Assembly: GCF_022968135.1 (NCBI RefSeq)
Contig: NZ_JALJRA010000005.1
Coordinates: forward strand, 186,001 to 250,000
DNA length: 64,000 nucleotides
Direction of reading: 5' to 3'
Origin: Pseudorhizobium tarimense
Lineage (GTDB): Bacteria; Pseudomonadota; Alphaproteobacteria; Rhizobiales; Rhizobiaceae
Part shown: piece after piece, positions 42,910 through 51,531 of the stretch
Position numbering within the stretch: the first letter of the stretch is position 1
Layout: each line of letters starts with the position of its first letter
The notes under the pieces: generated by a model
The model's input: the letters and a program-made list of their open reading frames with translations, nothing else
Database searches by the model: none
Told to the model about the DNA's origin: nothing
Position numbers and translations under genes: made by a program

Positions 42910-43802
42910 CAGGGAACCTCTCTTGCCATGGCCAAGGTGTAAAGCTCGAACCATGTTTGGCGGTCAAGCGTCACCTTGGTGGCTTCAGCAAGCTGCGAGA
43001 TCCGCTGCAGGTTGTTGGTCCCAAGCACCGGCAGAATATTGGCCGGGTGGCGGAGAAGCCAAGCGACCGCGACAGCGCTTGGCTCCACCTCTTGCTGAGA
43101 GGCTATCCGTTCGAGTGCCGCGAGCAAGCCGGCTGGGCCTCCAGTGAAGAGTGCCCCGCCGCCGAGGGGCGACCATGCCATCGGCGCGATCATCCGCTCT
43201 TGCAGGTAGGCGAGGTCACCATTGGTGAAGGCCTCCGTTGCCATCAGGCTCATCTCGACCTGGTTCGTGACCAACGTCGTTTCCATCGATGACTGAAGCA
43301 GCGAGAAGTCCCACGGGCGGAAGTTGGAAACGCCGACTGCGCGCACCTTACCGGACTCAACGAGAGCATCCAGCGCCGCACCTGTTTCGTCAGGGTCGAT
43401 CAGCGGATCGGGACGGTGGATCAGCAAGAGATCAAGGTAATCCGTGGCCATGTCGCGGAGAGATGCTTCGACAGAGGTGGTAAGGTGTTCCGCGCTAGTG
43501 TCGTAGTGCTTCAACCGGGCCGAGGAATGACGACCGGCGGGGGCAACGATCCCGCACTTCGTGATGATCTCTAGTTTCTCCCGCAGATGGGGGGCGGCTT
43601 TCAAAGCGGCACCGAAGACGGCCTCGGCGGTGTAGCCGCCGTAGATGTCCGCCTGATCGATGGTCGTGATTCCTTGAGAAAGGCAGGCTTCCACCTTGGC
43701 CTGGACATGGGCAGGGGAGGTGTCCGGATCATCGGCGACCCGCCACATTCCGTAGACGATGCGGCTGAGGGTGAGCTCCGGTGAAAGGGAGATGCGATCC
43801 AT
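42909..43802 (-). CDS. smoB: Aldo/keto reductase (SmoB-like 6-oxo-glucose reductase)
   Basis: 297 residues, (beta/alpha)8 barrel AKR. Catalytic residues are visible: Asp and Tyr in TIDQADIYGGYTAEAVFG, Lys in IITKCGIV and His in LLIHRPDPL. The C-terminal cofactor region carries PVLGTNNLQRISQLAEAT. In the sulfo-SMO pathway SmoB reduces 6-dehydroglucose, formed by desulfonation of sulfoquinovose, to glucose. It overlaps both neighbours by 1 bp, showing one operon. Confidence 0.85.
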   Translation of the reverse strand: MDRISLSPELTLSRIVYGMWRVADDPDTSPAHVQAKVEACLSQGITTIDQADIYGGYTAEAVFGAALKAAPHLREKLEIITKCGIVAPAGRHSSARLKHYDTSAEHLTTSVEASLRDMATDYLDLLLIHRPDPLIDPDETGAALDALVESGKVRAVGVSNFRPWDFSLLQSSMETTLVTNQVEMSLMATEAFTNGDLAYLQERMIAPMAWSPLGGGALFTGGPAGLLAALERIASQQEVEPSAVAVAWLLRHPANILPVLGTNNLQRISQLAEATKVTLDRQTWFELYTLAMAREVP

Positions 43803-44959
43803 TAGCGACGTACTCCATTGCCCAGCGGTGTCGCCGGGGTTTCGCTAGGGACGCGACCGTAGGCATGCGGCAGCGAACAGGTTTTCAGGTGCGGCAGTAG
43901 CTTGCTGCCGAAGTGATCCGCCTCGTCGAGATGCGGATAGCCGGAGAAGATGAAGGCGCGGATGCCCATCTTTTGGTAGGCGTCGATCTCTGAGAGCACT
44001 TGGTCGGTGGAGCCGACGAGAGCGGCACCGCAGCCTGAACGGGCGCGCCCGATGCCAGTCCACAGATGGGGTTCCACATAGCCGAACTGATCTGCGAGTT
44101 CGCGGGCACGCGCCTGATGCTCCACCCCGAGCGAGATGCTGTCATGGGCACGGGAGCGGATCAGCTTGCCGTATTCGTCGTCCAGCTTCGAAACGAGATG
44201 CTCGGCGTAGTCTCGCGCTTCCTGTTCCGTGTCGCGGACGATGACATGCACGCGCAGGCCGTAATCGAGCACGCGTCCGTGCGCCTGGGCTCGTTCATGG
44301 ACGGCACGCATACGCTCGGCCAGTTGTTCCTTCGGTTCGGGCCACATGAGATAGACGTCGCATTGCGCGCCGCAAAGTTCTAGGGCGTCGGGAGAGTAGC
44401 CGCCGAAATAGAGAAGGGGACCGCCGTTTTGCTGGTAGGGCTTGGCCGGATCTGTAGGCACTCCTTTGAAGTGATAAACCTCGCCGTCGTGGTCGATGGT
44501 GTCTCGCGTCCAGGCTTGGCGGAGGATCTGCACCACCTCGTGACTGCGCTTGTAGCGATACGCGCTGTCGGCGACTTCGCCCGGGAAATCCGAACTGATG
44601 ACGTTGAGTGTCAGGCGTCCTTTCAGCATGTGGTCAAGCGTCGCCACCGTTCGGGCCAGCATGATGGGTTGCATTTCGCCACAGCGGATTGCCGCAAGCA
44701 TGTTGATCTGGCTTGTGATCGGCGCACATCCTGCGACAAAGCTCAGTGTGTCCTGGCCGACCTGATAGGAGGAGGGGCAGAGGATGTTCCTGAAGCCGAG
44801 CCTCTCTGCGCTCTGGACTATATCCGAACAGTGCTCCCAGCTGGAGCGAAGCCCTCCATCCGGCACACCAAGATATCGGTAGTCATCGGAGCAGAGCGCG
44901 GCGAACCAGGAGACTTCGGCGGCATCCAAGTCAGCGGAACGTACCGGAACGGCAGTCAT
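43802..44959 (-). CDS. smoC: LLM-class flavin-dependent sulfonate monooxygenase (SmoC-like sulfoquinovose monooxygenase)
   Basis: 385 residues of the SsuD-like luciferase family: EVSWFAALCSDDYRYLGVPD, LAAIRCGEMQPIMLARTVAT, GRLTLNVISSDFPGE, AYRYKRSHEVVQILRQAWT and LLYFGGYSPDALELCG. With FMNH2 and oxygen such enzymes cleave C-SO3. The partnership with an AKR and a flavin reductase in one operon is that of sulfoquinovose oxidation in Agrobacterium rather than ssu alkanesulfonate use, which has ABC genes and no AKR. First gene of the operon, with operators upstream. Confidence 0.85.
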   Translation of the reverse strand: MTAVPVRSADLDAAEVSWFAALCSDDYRYLGVPDGGLRSSWEHCSDIVQSAERLGFRNILCPSSYQVGQDTLSFVAGCAPITSQINMLAAIRCGEMQPIMLARTVATLDHMLKGRLTLNVISSDFPGEVADSAYRYKRSHEVVQILRQAWTRDTIDHDGEVYHFKGVPTDPAKPYQQNGGPLLYFGGYSPDALELCGAQCDVYLMWPEPKEQLAERMRAVHERAQAHGRVLDYGLRVHVIVRDTEQEARDYAEHLVSKLDDEYGKLIRSRAHDSISLGVEHQARARELADQFGYVEPHLWTGIGRARSGCGAALVGSTDQVLSEIDAYQKMGIRAFIFSGYPHLDEADHFGSKLLPHLKTCSLPHAYGRVPSETPATPLGNGVRR

Positions 44960-45004
44960 GGAAATCTCTCCCGAACTCGATTTTCCACTTGCGTAACATC
45001 CGCC

Positions 45005-45036
45005 TTGATGTAAATCAATAGTGTATCAATTTGATA
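45005..45036. promoter_or_regulatory. Clustered TTGAT/ATCAA palindromes between the smo-like operon and gntR
   Basis: Two palindromes lie side by side: TTGAT-GTAA-ATCAA (45005-45018) and TATCAA-T-TTGATA (45024-45036). The shared half-site, ATCAA/TTGAT, occurs four times in 32 bp in the 111-bp divergent promoter region. Size and symmetry fit operators of the adjacent HutC-type GntR regulator controlling both directions. Confidence 0.6.
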
Positions 45037-45070
45037 TGCCCTGTTCCGCAATCTCCGCCACCGAAAGCCG

Positions 45071-45775
45071 ATGAACCAACCCGCTGGCAGCCTTCCCATC
45101 TATCTGCAGATCACGGAGCTGTTGATCCGCGACATTGCGGCGGGGCGTCTGATCGACGGCGAGAAGCTGCCGCCGGAACGGGAGATGGCGGAGCGGCTGG
45201 GGATTGCCATCGGCACCCTGAGGAAGTCGCTTGCCGAGTTGCAGGTGCGCGGCATGCTGGAGCGGGTCCAGGGCTCGGGCAATTATATCCGTGCCGTCAG
45301 CGATCCCAAGAGCGTCTATGCCATGTTCCGACTGGAGCTGCTGCACGGGGGTGGGCTTCCTACGGCTGAAGTGCTTTCGGTCGAACGGCTTGCAAAGCCT
45401 GAGGACCTTCCGGACTTCGGGACGAGCCGAGATGGCCACCGCATTCGCCGTGTCCGGCGCCTGTCCGGCCAGGTCGCGGCTATTGAAGAGATCTGGCTCG
45501 ACGGGGCCTATGCGGAGCGAATTCAGCCTCAGGATCTCTCGGAATCGCTCTACCTCTACTACCGGACGCAGATAGGACTCTGGATTGTCCGCGCGGAGGA
45601 CCGGATTGGCCTGGACGTGGTGCCGGACTGGGCGCCTTCCCTGTTTCAGCCGGCGGTTGGCACCCCGGTCGTCCATATCCTCAGAACAAGCGATGCTCAG
45701 GACGGGAAGCGCGCCGAAGTGTCCCGCACCTGGCTTGATCACGCGGTTGCCCGATACGTCTCGCGGCTCAAATAG
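45071..45775 (+). CDS. GntR-family regulator with UTRA domain (HutC subfamily)
   Basis: 234 residues: N-terminal winged helix (LPIYLQITELLIRDIAAGRL, EKLPPEREMAERLGIAIGTL) followed by a UTRA effector domain (VRRLSGQVAAIEEIWLDGAY, YYRTQIGLWIVRAEDRIGLD). UTRA domains often bind sugars or sugar phosphates. Divergent from smoCBA and directly before a Gfo/Idh/MocA gene, so it probably controls both in response to the catabolic substrate. Confidence 0.9.
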   Translation: MNQPAGSLPIYLQITELLIRDIAAGRLIDGEKLPPEREMAERLGIAIGTLRKSLAELQVRGMLERVQGSGNYIRAVSDPKSVYAMFRLELLHGGGLPTAEVLSVERLAKPEDLPDFGTSRDGHRIRRVRRLSGQVAAIEEIWLDGAYAERIQPQDLSESLYLYYRTQIGLWIVRAEDRIGLDVVPDWAPSLFQPAVGTPVVHILRTSDAQDGKRAEVSRTWLDHAVARYVSRLK

Positions 45776-45785
45776 GAATGCACAG

Positions 45786-46922
45786 ATGATGTTGAACTAC
45801 GGTGTGATCGGATGCGGAATGATGGGGCAGGAGCACCTCCGCAATATCGCGCTTCTCTCGAACGCGCAGGTCGGGGCGATTTTCGAGCCTGACCCTGTTA
45901 TGCGGCAGCGAGCGGCCGAGCTCGCGCCAGAGGCTGAATTTGTCAATTCAATCGATGACCTGCTTTCCTTCGAGGCGATCAACTGCCTGCTGATCGCCAG
46001 CCCTAACCATTTGCATCTGAAGCAGTTGGAGCAGGTCGCGGCTGTCAGGCCTCTCCCCGTGCTTGTGGAGAAGCCGCTTTTCACAGTCCTGGACGAAATG
46101 CGCCGCATCGAGGCGCTACGCCAATCTTATCCCGCACCGATCTGGGTGGCGATGGAATACCGCTACATGCCGCCGGTGGCGCGCCTGATCAACGAGGTGG
46201 ATGAGGCGACCGGTGGTGTCAGGATGCTGACCATCCGAGAGCACCGCTTCCCATTTCTGCAGAAGGTCGGCCACTGGAATCGCTTCAACCATCAGACCGG
46301 CGGCACCCTCGTGGAGAAGTGCTGTCACTTCTTCGACCTAATGCGCCATATCCTGAAATCGGATCCGGTTCGAGTGATGGCGTCAGGCGGGCAGGCAGTC
46401 AATCATCTCGACGAGGTTTATGAGGGTCGAAGGCCTGACATTTGGGACAATGCCTATGTTCTTGTCGATTTTGCTTCTGGGGCGAGGGCCATGCTCGAGC
46501 TCTGCATGTTTGCGGAGGGTGCGCGCTACCAGGAAGAAATTTCGGCGATCGGAGCGAAGGGCAAGATTGAATGCAAGGTTCCGGGACCCGGCCGTTTCTG
46601 GCCTGAACATCTTGGCGAGCCCCCGGTTGCGCAAGTCATCGTATCACCGCGCGATCCTAAGGGGCCAAGAAGGATCGATATCCCTGTCGATCCTCAGCTT
46701 CTTGAGGCGGGGGACCACAACGGCTCTACCTTCTACCAACACCAGCGATTCATGAAGGCGGTGTTGGGCCAGGGGCAGACAGAAGTGACCGTCAGCGACG
46801 GCAGCTGGGCAGTCCTGATGGGATTGGCCGCACAGCATTCAGCGATAACCGGCCAGGCGGTCGACATCTCGCCTGCCGGTTTTGCTGCCTTCGAGAATAC
46901 GTCATGCGTAGCAGTCGGGTAG
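45786..46922 (+). CDS. Gfo/Idh/MocA-family oxidoreductase
   Basis: About 378 residues: NAD(P)-binding Rossmann motif YGVIGCGMMGQEHLRNIALL, VLVEKPLFT (the EKP lysine), and substrate-side residues in WNRFNHQTGGTLVEKCCHFF. Members oxidise or reduce sugars and inositols. It starts 10 bp after the GntR gene, so it is in the same transcript. It may act on a sugar or sugar acid linked to the smo-like pathway; it is not part of the described smo core. Confidence 0.88.
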   Translation: MMLNYGVIGCGMMGQEHLRNIALLSNAQVGAIFEPDPVMRQRAAELAPEAEFVNSIDDLLSFEAINCLLIASPNHLHLKQLEQVAAVRPLPVLVEKPLFTVLDEMRRIEALRQSYPAPIWVAMEYRYMPPVARLINEVDEATGGVRMLTIREHRFPFLQKVGHWNRFNHQTGGTLVEKCCHFFDLMRHILKSDPVRVMASGGQAVNHLDEVYEGRRPDIWDNAYVLVDFASGARAMLELCMFAEGARYQEEISAIGAKGKIECKVPGPGRFWPEHLGEPPVAQVIVSPRDPKGPRRIDIPVDPQLLEAGDHNGSTFYQHQRFMKAVLGQGQTEVTVSDGSWAVLMGLAAQHSAITGQAVDISPAGFAAFENTSCVAVG

Positions 46923-46931
46923 CCGGAACCC

Positions 46932-47477
46932 CTACGGAAGGGACGTTAAAGGCTGCTCGCCAGCGAAATGTGCGAATTCCGAGATCACCTGGTCGTAGAC
47001 GGCGCGCTTGAAGCGTACGATCAGGCCTGGAAGCTCGGTCATGGGCTTCCAATCCCATGCGTCGAATTCGGCGTAGTGACCTCCCGGCGGCGGATTGATC
47101 TCTATTTCCTTTTCATCACCGTCGAAGCGGAAGGCAAACCATTTTTGGGTCTGGCCTCTATATTTGCCCTTCAGGCCGATGCCGATCAGATGTGACGGAA
47201 GATCGTAGTTGATCCAACCCTTGGACTGGCCGAGCAGCGTGACCGAGCGGATGCCGGTTTCTTCGTAGAGCTCGCGGTAGGCGGCGGCGAGCGGATCTTC
47301 TCCCTTGTCGATCCCGCCTTGCGGCATCTGCCAGAGTTGGGGAGAGCCGTCGGATTCGCTGTTTCCTTCAGGGATCCGGCGGCCGGCCCAGACCAGGCCC
47401 TGATGATTGAGAACCATAACGCCGACACATGGGCGATAGGGAAGGTCTTCCGGCTTCAGGGCTGTCTTCTTGCTCAT
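46932..47477 (-). CDS. rppH: RNA pyrophosphohydrolase
   Basis: 181 residues with a complete Nudix box, [20 protein letters not shown] followed by TGI, and RppH blocks [12 protein letters not shown] and LWQMPQGG. It removes pyrophosphate from mRNA 5' ends and starts 5'-end-dependent decay. It follows the deacetylase-like gene by 11 bp, as is usual in rhizobia. Confidence 0.94.
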   Translation of the reverse strand: MSKKTALKPEDLPYRPCVGVMVLNHQGLVWAGRRIPEGNSESDGSPQLWQMPQGGIDKGEDPLAAAYRELYEETGIRSVTLLGQSKGWINYDLPSHLIGIGLKGKYRGQTQKWFAFRFDGDEKEIEINPPPGGHYAEFDAWDWKPMTELPGLIVRFKRAVYDQVISEFAHFAGEQPLTSLP

Positions 47478-47488
47478 CCGTCACTCGG

Positions 47489-48673
47489 TCAGTTCTTTTG
47501 GGGATCGTCAACCACGGCAGAAACGCCGACGATCTCGATGCCGCGGCTGCTTGCTTCTTCCACCCATTGTTCGATTGCGTCAACGGACTCGTCGAAGGCG
47601 GATGCAAAGCCGACTGCGCTGCCCTTGCGCAAGGCCAGGCGCTCCAGGTCGTCGAGCTTCTGCACAATCGCATTCTTGTCCAGTTGAACGTCGAGTGTCA
47701 TGTCGGCGAAGCCGTGCGGCAGGTCTATCGCTTTCGATATCGTGCCGCTCACCGACTGGGCGGAGCTACCATCGTCGAGGAAGAGCAGGCCGCGCGACGA
47801 GATGTCTCGCAGCAAGGGCTCAAGCGCGTCAGGATCCGACAGCAGCCGCGCACCTTGATAATTGATAATGCCTGTAAAGCCGGTGATCTTTCCCATAGCC
47901 TCGTGCAGTCTTGCGATATTCTCTTCTGGGGGAAGGCGGGTCAGAAGCGTGGTTGCGCCAGAGTCGGAAGCTGAGAAGCCGAAGGGCTCCATCGGCACCT
48001 GGATGAGGATCTCGTGGCCTTGACGGCGGGATGTCTGCATCCAGCGCTGGAGGCTGTTGCCGCTCGACGCGAACGCAAGAGTGATCTCCGGGGGCAGCTT
48101 CTCGATTGCCCGCTGCGTGCCGGTCTGACTAAGCCCCAGGCCACCGACGACGATTGCGATCCTAGTGCCGCGGGTGCCGGACCAGGGACGGGCGTACTGA
48201 TCCATGGGCCGCAGTCCATCCTGTCCCCGAACGGGAAGAGGGCCATAGGGTGAATCTTCAAGAAGGTCTTCGTTCGGGGTGCCTGCGAGCCGAGGATCCT
48301 GACCAATGCGAGGCGTCTCCACAAGCACAGGGCCTGAGCCATCGCGCTGCCGGGGAGAGTATTTAGTGACGACACTGCCGTCGTCGGTCAAAACGCGCTC
48401 GACGTTGGCGCCCGACCCGGGATCAGTGCGAGCGACACTTGCCGGTGCGATATCCTTGTCGGCGAGCAATTTTTCCTTCGTGGCAGCTTCTGCCGGGAGG
48501 GCGGCGACCTCGTTCTGTTGTAGCGCACTCTCACCTCGCATTGCGTAAAGCGAGAGGCCTACGACAACAGCCGCCGCGGCAAACCCGAAGAGAGAAATGA
48601 GAGAGGGGCGCACACGCCGACGCCTTCCGGTCGGTTTGTCCTGTCCGAGCGGTTTATGAAGGTCGCTGCTCAA
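47489..48673 (-). CDS. Divergent polysaccharide deacetylase family (DUF610/YibQ-like) protein
   Basis: About 394 residues. A basic N-terminus and one membrane anchor (LISLFGFAAAAVVVGLSLYA) are followed by a low-complexity linker, then a periplasmic deacetylase-like domain. That domain holds IAIVVGGLGLSQTGTQRAIE, LPPEITLAFASSGNSLQRWM and GIINYQGARLLSDPDALEPL. Catalytic metal residues of true deacetylases are altered in this family. A TTG at 48673 (SSDLHKPLGQ) is the best start by pattern, but no strong ribosome site is present. Lies between ctpA and rppH in a conserved order. Confidence 0.85.
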   Translation of the reverse strand: MSSDLHKPLGQDKPTGRRRRVRPSLISLFGFAAAAVVVGLSLYAMRGESALQQNEVAALPAEAATKEKLLADKDIAPASVARTDPGSGANVERVLTDDGSVVTKYSPRQRDGSGPVLVETPRIGQDPRLAGTPNEDLLEDSPYGPLPVRGQDGLRPMDQYARPWSGTRGTRIAIVVGGLGLSQTGTQRAIEKLPPEITLAFASSGNSLQRWMQTSRRQGHEILIQVPMEPFGFSASDSGATTLLTRLPPEENIARLHEAMGKITGFTGIINYQGARLLSDPDALEPLLRDISSRGLLFLDDGSSAQSVSGTISKAIDLPHGFADMTLDVQLDKNAIVQKLDDLERLALRKGSAVGFASAFDESVDAIEQWVEEASSRGIEIVGVSAVVDDPQKN

Positions 48674-48740
48674 GAAGTTCGCCCGCGGTCGGATGCAAAA
48701 GAGGAGAGGGAGCAACCCGGTGCTCCCTCTCCTATACTCG

Positions 48741-50066
48741 TTACTGCTTTGCAGCAGCAGCCTTGTCCGGGCTCGGCGGGAAGCTCGGATCCGTCTTGTT
48801 GCCGCGCAGGAGATCCAGAGCGTAGTTCAGCTGGATGTCGTCCTTTGCTTCCGGCGGCACATAGGCGACGGAGCCGGAGCCCTCTTCGGTCTCGTTCTGG
48901 CCGGTGATGTGACCGCGCAGGCTGGACTCACCCTCTGCACGCACCTTGCCCTGCAGCTCCTCAGGCAGAGGCTGCTCGACGATGATGTCCGGCTTGATGC
49001 CCGTGCCCTGAATGGAGGTGCCAGACGGCGTGTAGTAGAGAGCCGTGGTCAGCCGCAGTGCACCACTTTCGCCAAGCGGGATGATCGTCTGAACCGAGCC
49101 CTTGCCGAAGGAACGCGTGCCGAGGACCGTCGCACGCTTCAGGTCCTGAAGGGCGCCAGCGACAATTTCCGAAGCAGAAGCCGAGCCGCCATTGATCATT
49201 ACCACAACCGGCTTGCCATCGGTCAGGTCGCCCGGACCAGCGTTGAACCGACGGGTCTCGTCAGCGTTACGGCCACGGGTGGACACGACTTCGCCGCGCT
49301 CCAGGAAGGCATCGGAGACGTTAATGGCCTGGTCGAGCAGGCCGCCCGGGTTCAAGCGCAAGTCGAGGACGTAACCCTTCAGCTTGTCGGCCGGAACTTC
49401 AGCCTTGATCTTCTGGATCGCCTTTTCGAGGTCGTCGTAGGTCTTTTCGGTAAAAGAGATCACGCGCAGATAACCAACGTCGCCTTCGACGCGCGACTTC
49501 ACTGCCCGTACGGCGATGATGTCGCGCACCACCGTGATCTCCAGGGGCTTGTCGGCGCCCTCGCGGATGACTGTCAGCTTGATCGGTGTGTTGACCGCGC
49601 CCCGCATCTTTTCGACGGCATCTTCAAGCTTCAGCCCACGCACTGCGGTGCCATCGATTTCCGTGATCAGGTCACCTGCGAGGATACCTGCGCGAGAAGC
49701 AGGCGTATCGTCGATCGGCGCGATGACTTTCACCAGCTCGTCTTCCATGGTGACTTCGATACCAAGGCCGCCGAACTCGCCCCGCGTCTGGGTGCGCATA
49801 TCCTCGGCGTCCTTGGCATTGAGGAAGCTCGAATGCGGATCGAGCGAGGTGAGCATGCCGTTAATGGCGTTCTCGACCAGCTTTTCCTCGTCCGGCGGCG
49901 TGACGTACTGCGCACGAACCCGTTCAAAGACGTCGCCGAAGATCGACAACTCCTTGTAGGTTGAAGGGCCCGCAGCCTGTGCCGGAACTCCTGCCGAATA
50001 GAGAACGCTCATGGCCGTCGCACCCATGAGCGCACCGACGATCACAAGAGAAGCCTTACGAATCAT
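48741..50066 (-). CDS. ctpA: C-terminal processing peptidase (S41 family)
   Basis: 441 residues: signal/anchor MIRKASLVIVGALMGATAMS, PDZ domain (about 85-165; GLGIEVTMEDELVKVIAPID) and the catalytic Ser/Lys dyad in GGSASASEIVAGAL and TRSFGKGSVQ. It processes periplasmic or cell-wall enzymes from the C-terminus. ATG 50066 with GGAAGGG upstream; overlaps the envC-like gene by 11 bp, suggesting coordinated cell-wall function. Confidence 0.94.
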   Translation of the reverse strand: MIRKASLVIVGALMGATAMSVLYSAGVPAQAAGPSTYKELSIFGDVFERVRAQYVTPPDEEKLVENAINGMLTSLDPHSSFLNAKDAEDMRTQTRGEFGGLGIEVTMEDELVKVIAPIDDTPASRAGILAGDLITEIDGTAVRGLKLEDAVEKMRGAVNTPIKLTVIREGADKPLEITVVRDIIAVRAVKSRVEGDVGYLRVISFTEKTYDDLEKAIQKIKAEVPADKLKGYVLDLRLNPGGLLDQAINVSDAFLERGEVVSTRGRNADETRRFNAGPGDLTDGKPVVVMINGGSASASEIVAGALQDLKRATVLGTRSFGKGSVQTIIPLGESGALRLTTALYYTPSGTSIQGTGIKPDIIVEQPLPEELQGKVRAEGESSLRGHITGQNETEEGSGSVAYVPPEAKDDIQLNYALDLLRGNKTDPSFPPSPDKAAAAKQ

Positions 50067-51453
50067 TTCGTGCCCTTCCGCTTTCCTTAGCGGCCCACCA
50101 TGGTTCCGAATCCACCGGGGAGCCGTCCTTCCTGAACTCAATGTAAAGGGTTGGGCGATCCGTTTCCAGCGTCAATGCTGTAGCGCTCGCCACCTTTTTA
50201 TCACCCATCACCGCAATAGGTTCGCCGGACAGGACGAACTTGCCTTGCCGTGTTCTCACCTCGTCCATGCCGGCAAGCACAAGGTGGTATCCGTCTCCCG
50301 CGTTCAGAATGATCATCTGCCCGTAACTTCGGAATGCACCTGCAAACACGACGACCCCGTCAGCCGGCGCCGTCACGATCGCACCGGGGCTCGAAGCCAC
50401 CGTCATGCCCAAGGCAGTGTGTCCCGTCCCGTCTGACTCGCCGTAGTTGCGCAAGATGTCGCCAGCCACGGGGAGCTCAAGTGCCTGCTTAAGACTTGCG
50501 AACGCATATGCGGGTGCAATGCGGTTTTTGTCAGGCAGCGAATTCTCGGCTCGCTCTTTTGCTTTTTCCCGCTCAGCCTGCGACAGTTCACGTTGACGTT
50601 CCTCCTCTAGGCGCGCCTGCTCCATGGCTTCCCGTACCGAGGCAATCTCCTCCTCCAGCGATCCAATCAAGCCTTCAAGGCTGGTCGCCTGAGCTGCAAG
50701 CTGCTCAGCATGCCGGCGTTCAGCCTCCAGCTGAGCCATGTTCTGCTGGCTCAGCTTCTCCTTTTCGGCCAGCAGCGTGTCCATGCGCTTTTCTTCGGCG
50801 AGGCGATCGGCAATGGTGGCCGAGACCTGATCCTTCTCCGCGATGGCCTCTCCCTTGAGCTGGGCAAGCGCTTCAAGGTCGGCGATCAGTCGGTCGGCTT
50901 GGTCGCGCATGCCTGGTACGACTGCGCCAAGTAAGATGGCGCTTCGAACGGAAGCCAGGGCGTCTTCCGGTGTCACAAGAAGCGCAGGGGGAGGGTTTCG
51001 GCCCATCCGCTGCAGTGCGGCGAGAACTTCTGCGAGGACCTCGCGCCTGCCCTGGAGCGAGGTGCGGATCTCCGCTTCTCTCAGACGAAGCCGTGCGAGC
51101 CTTTCCTCGGCATTGCCGATCTTCTGCTCGAGCTCCTTGCGACGAGCGGCAGAAGCGATTAGCGCCTGACGAAGATTTTCCGTCGTCTTCTCAAGCTCCG
51201 CTATGTCTTGCTCGATAGCCTCAGCCTTCTCGACGGAGAGCGTTATCGTGCTGCTCAGCTGTTCGAGTTCCTCGCGTGCCTCGTCGCGCTTTTGTTCTAG
51301 ATCAAGTGCCGGGTTGGCGGGGCCGGCCAGCTGTTCGACCACCTGTGCCTGACCTCGCTCTACAGGTGTCACTGCCGCCAGCGTGGCAAGCGCCAAGGCG
51401 ACCGCGATCACACGCGGCCTTTGAAGGCGAGGGCGCTTTGAACTCTGGGTCAT
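50056..51453 (-). CDS. envC: EnvC-like murein hydrolase activator (degenerate M23)
   Basis: 465 residues: signal peptide (VIAVALALATLAAVTPVERG region), long coiled coil (about 45-330; EKLSQQNMAQLEAERRHAEQ, EIASVREAMEQARLEEERQR), and a C-terminal LytM fold (GHTALGMTVASSPGAIVTAP, GDGYHLVLAG). The zinc-binding His of active M23 peptidases is not seen, as in EnvC, which activates amidases rather than cutting. ATG 51453 has GGAAG at 4 nt. Confidence 0.88.
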   Translation of the reverse strand: MTQSSKRPRLQRPRVIAVALALATLAAVTPVERGQAQVVEQLAGPANPALDLEQKRDEAREELEQLSSTITLSVEKAEAIEQDIAELEKTTENLRQALIASAARRKELEQKIGNAEERLARLRLREAEIRTSLQGRREVLAEVLAALQRMGRNPPPALLVTPEDALASVRSAILLGAVVPGMRDQADRLIADLEALAQLKGEAIAEKDQVSATIADRLAEEKRMDTLLAEKEKLSQQNMAQLEAERRHAEQLAAQATSLEGLIGSLEEEIASVREAMEQARLEEERQRELSQAEREKAKERAENSLPDKNRIAPAYAFASLKQALELPVAGDILRNYGESDGTGHTALGMTVASSPGAIVTAPADGVVVFAGAFRSYGQMIILNAGDGYHLVLAGMDEVRTRQGKFVLSGEPIAVMGDKKVASATALTLETDRPTLYIEFRKDGSPVDSEPWWAAKESGRARNDS

Positions 51454-51531
51454 GGATCTTCCGATTGCCACGCTGCAGCGTAGAGTGATTTGCCTAGTTA
51501 GCCAACAGAGAGTTGACGTTCGCCGAGGAGC

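Noticed and set aside
48693-49964. Plus-strand frame of 423 codons opposite ctpA
   Set aside because: No motifs; CtpA with its PDZ and Ser/Lys residues occupies the other strand.
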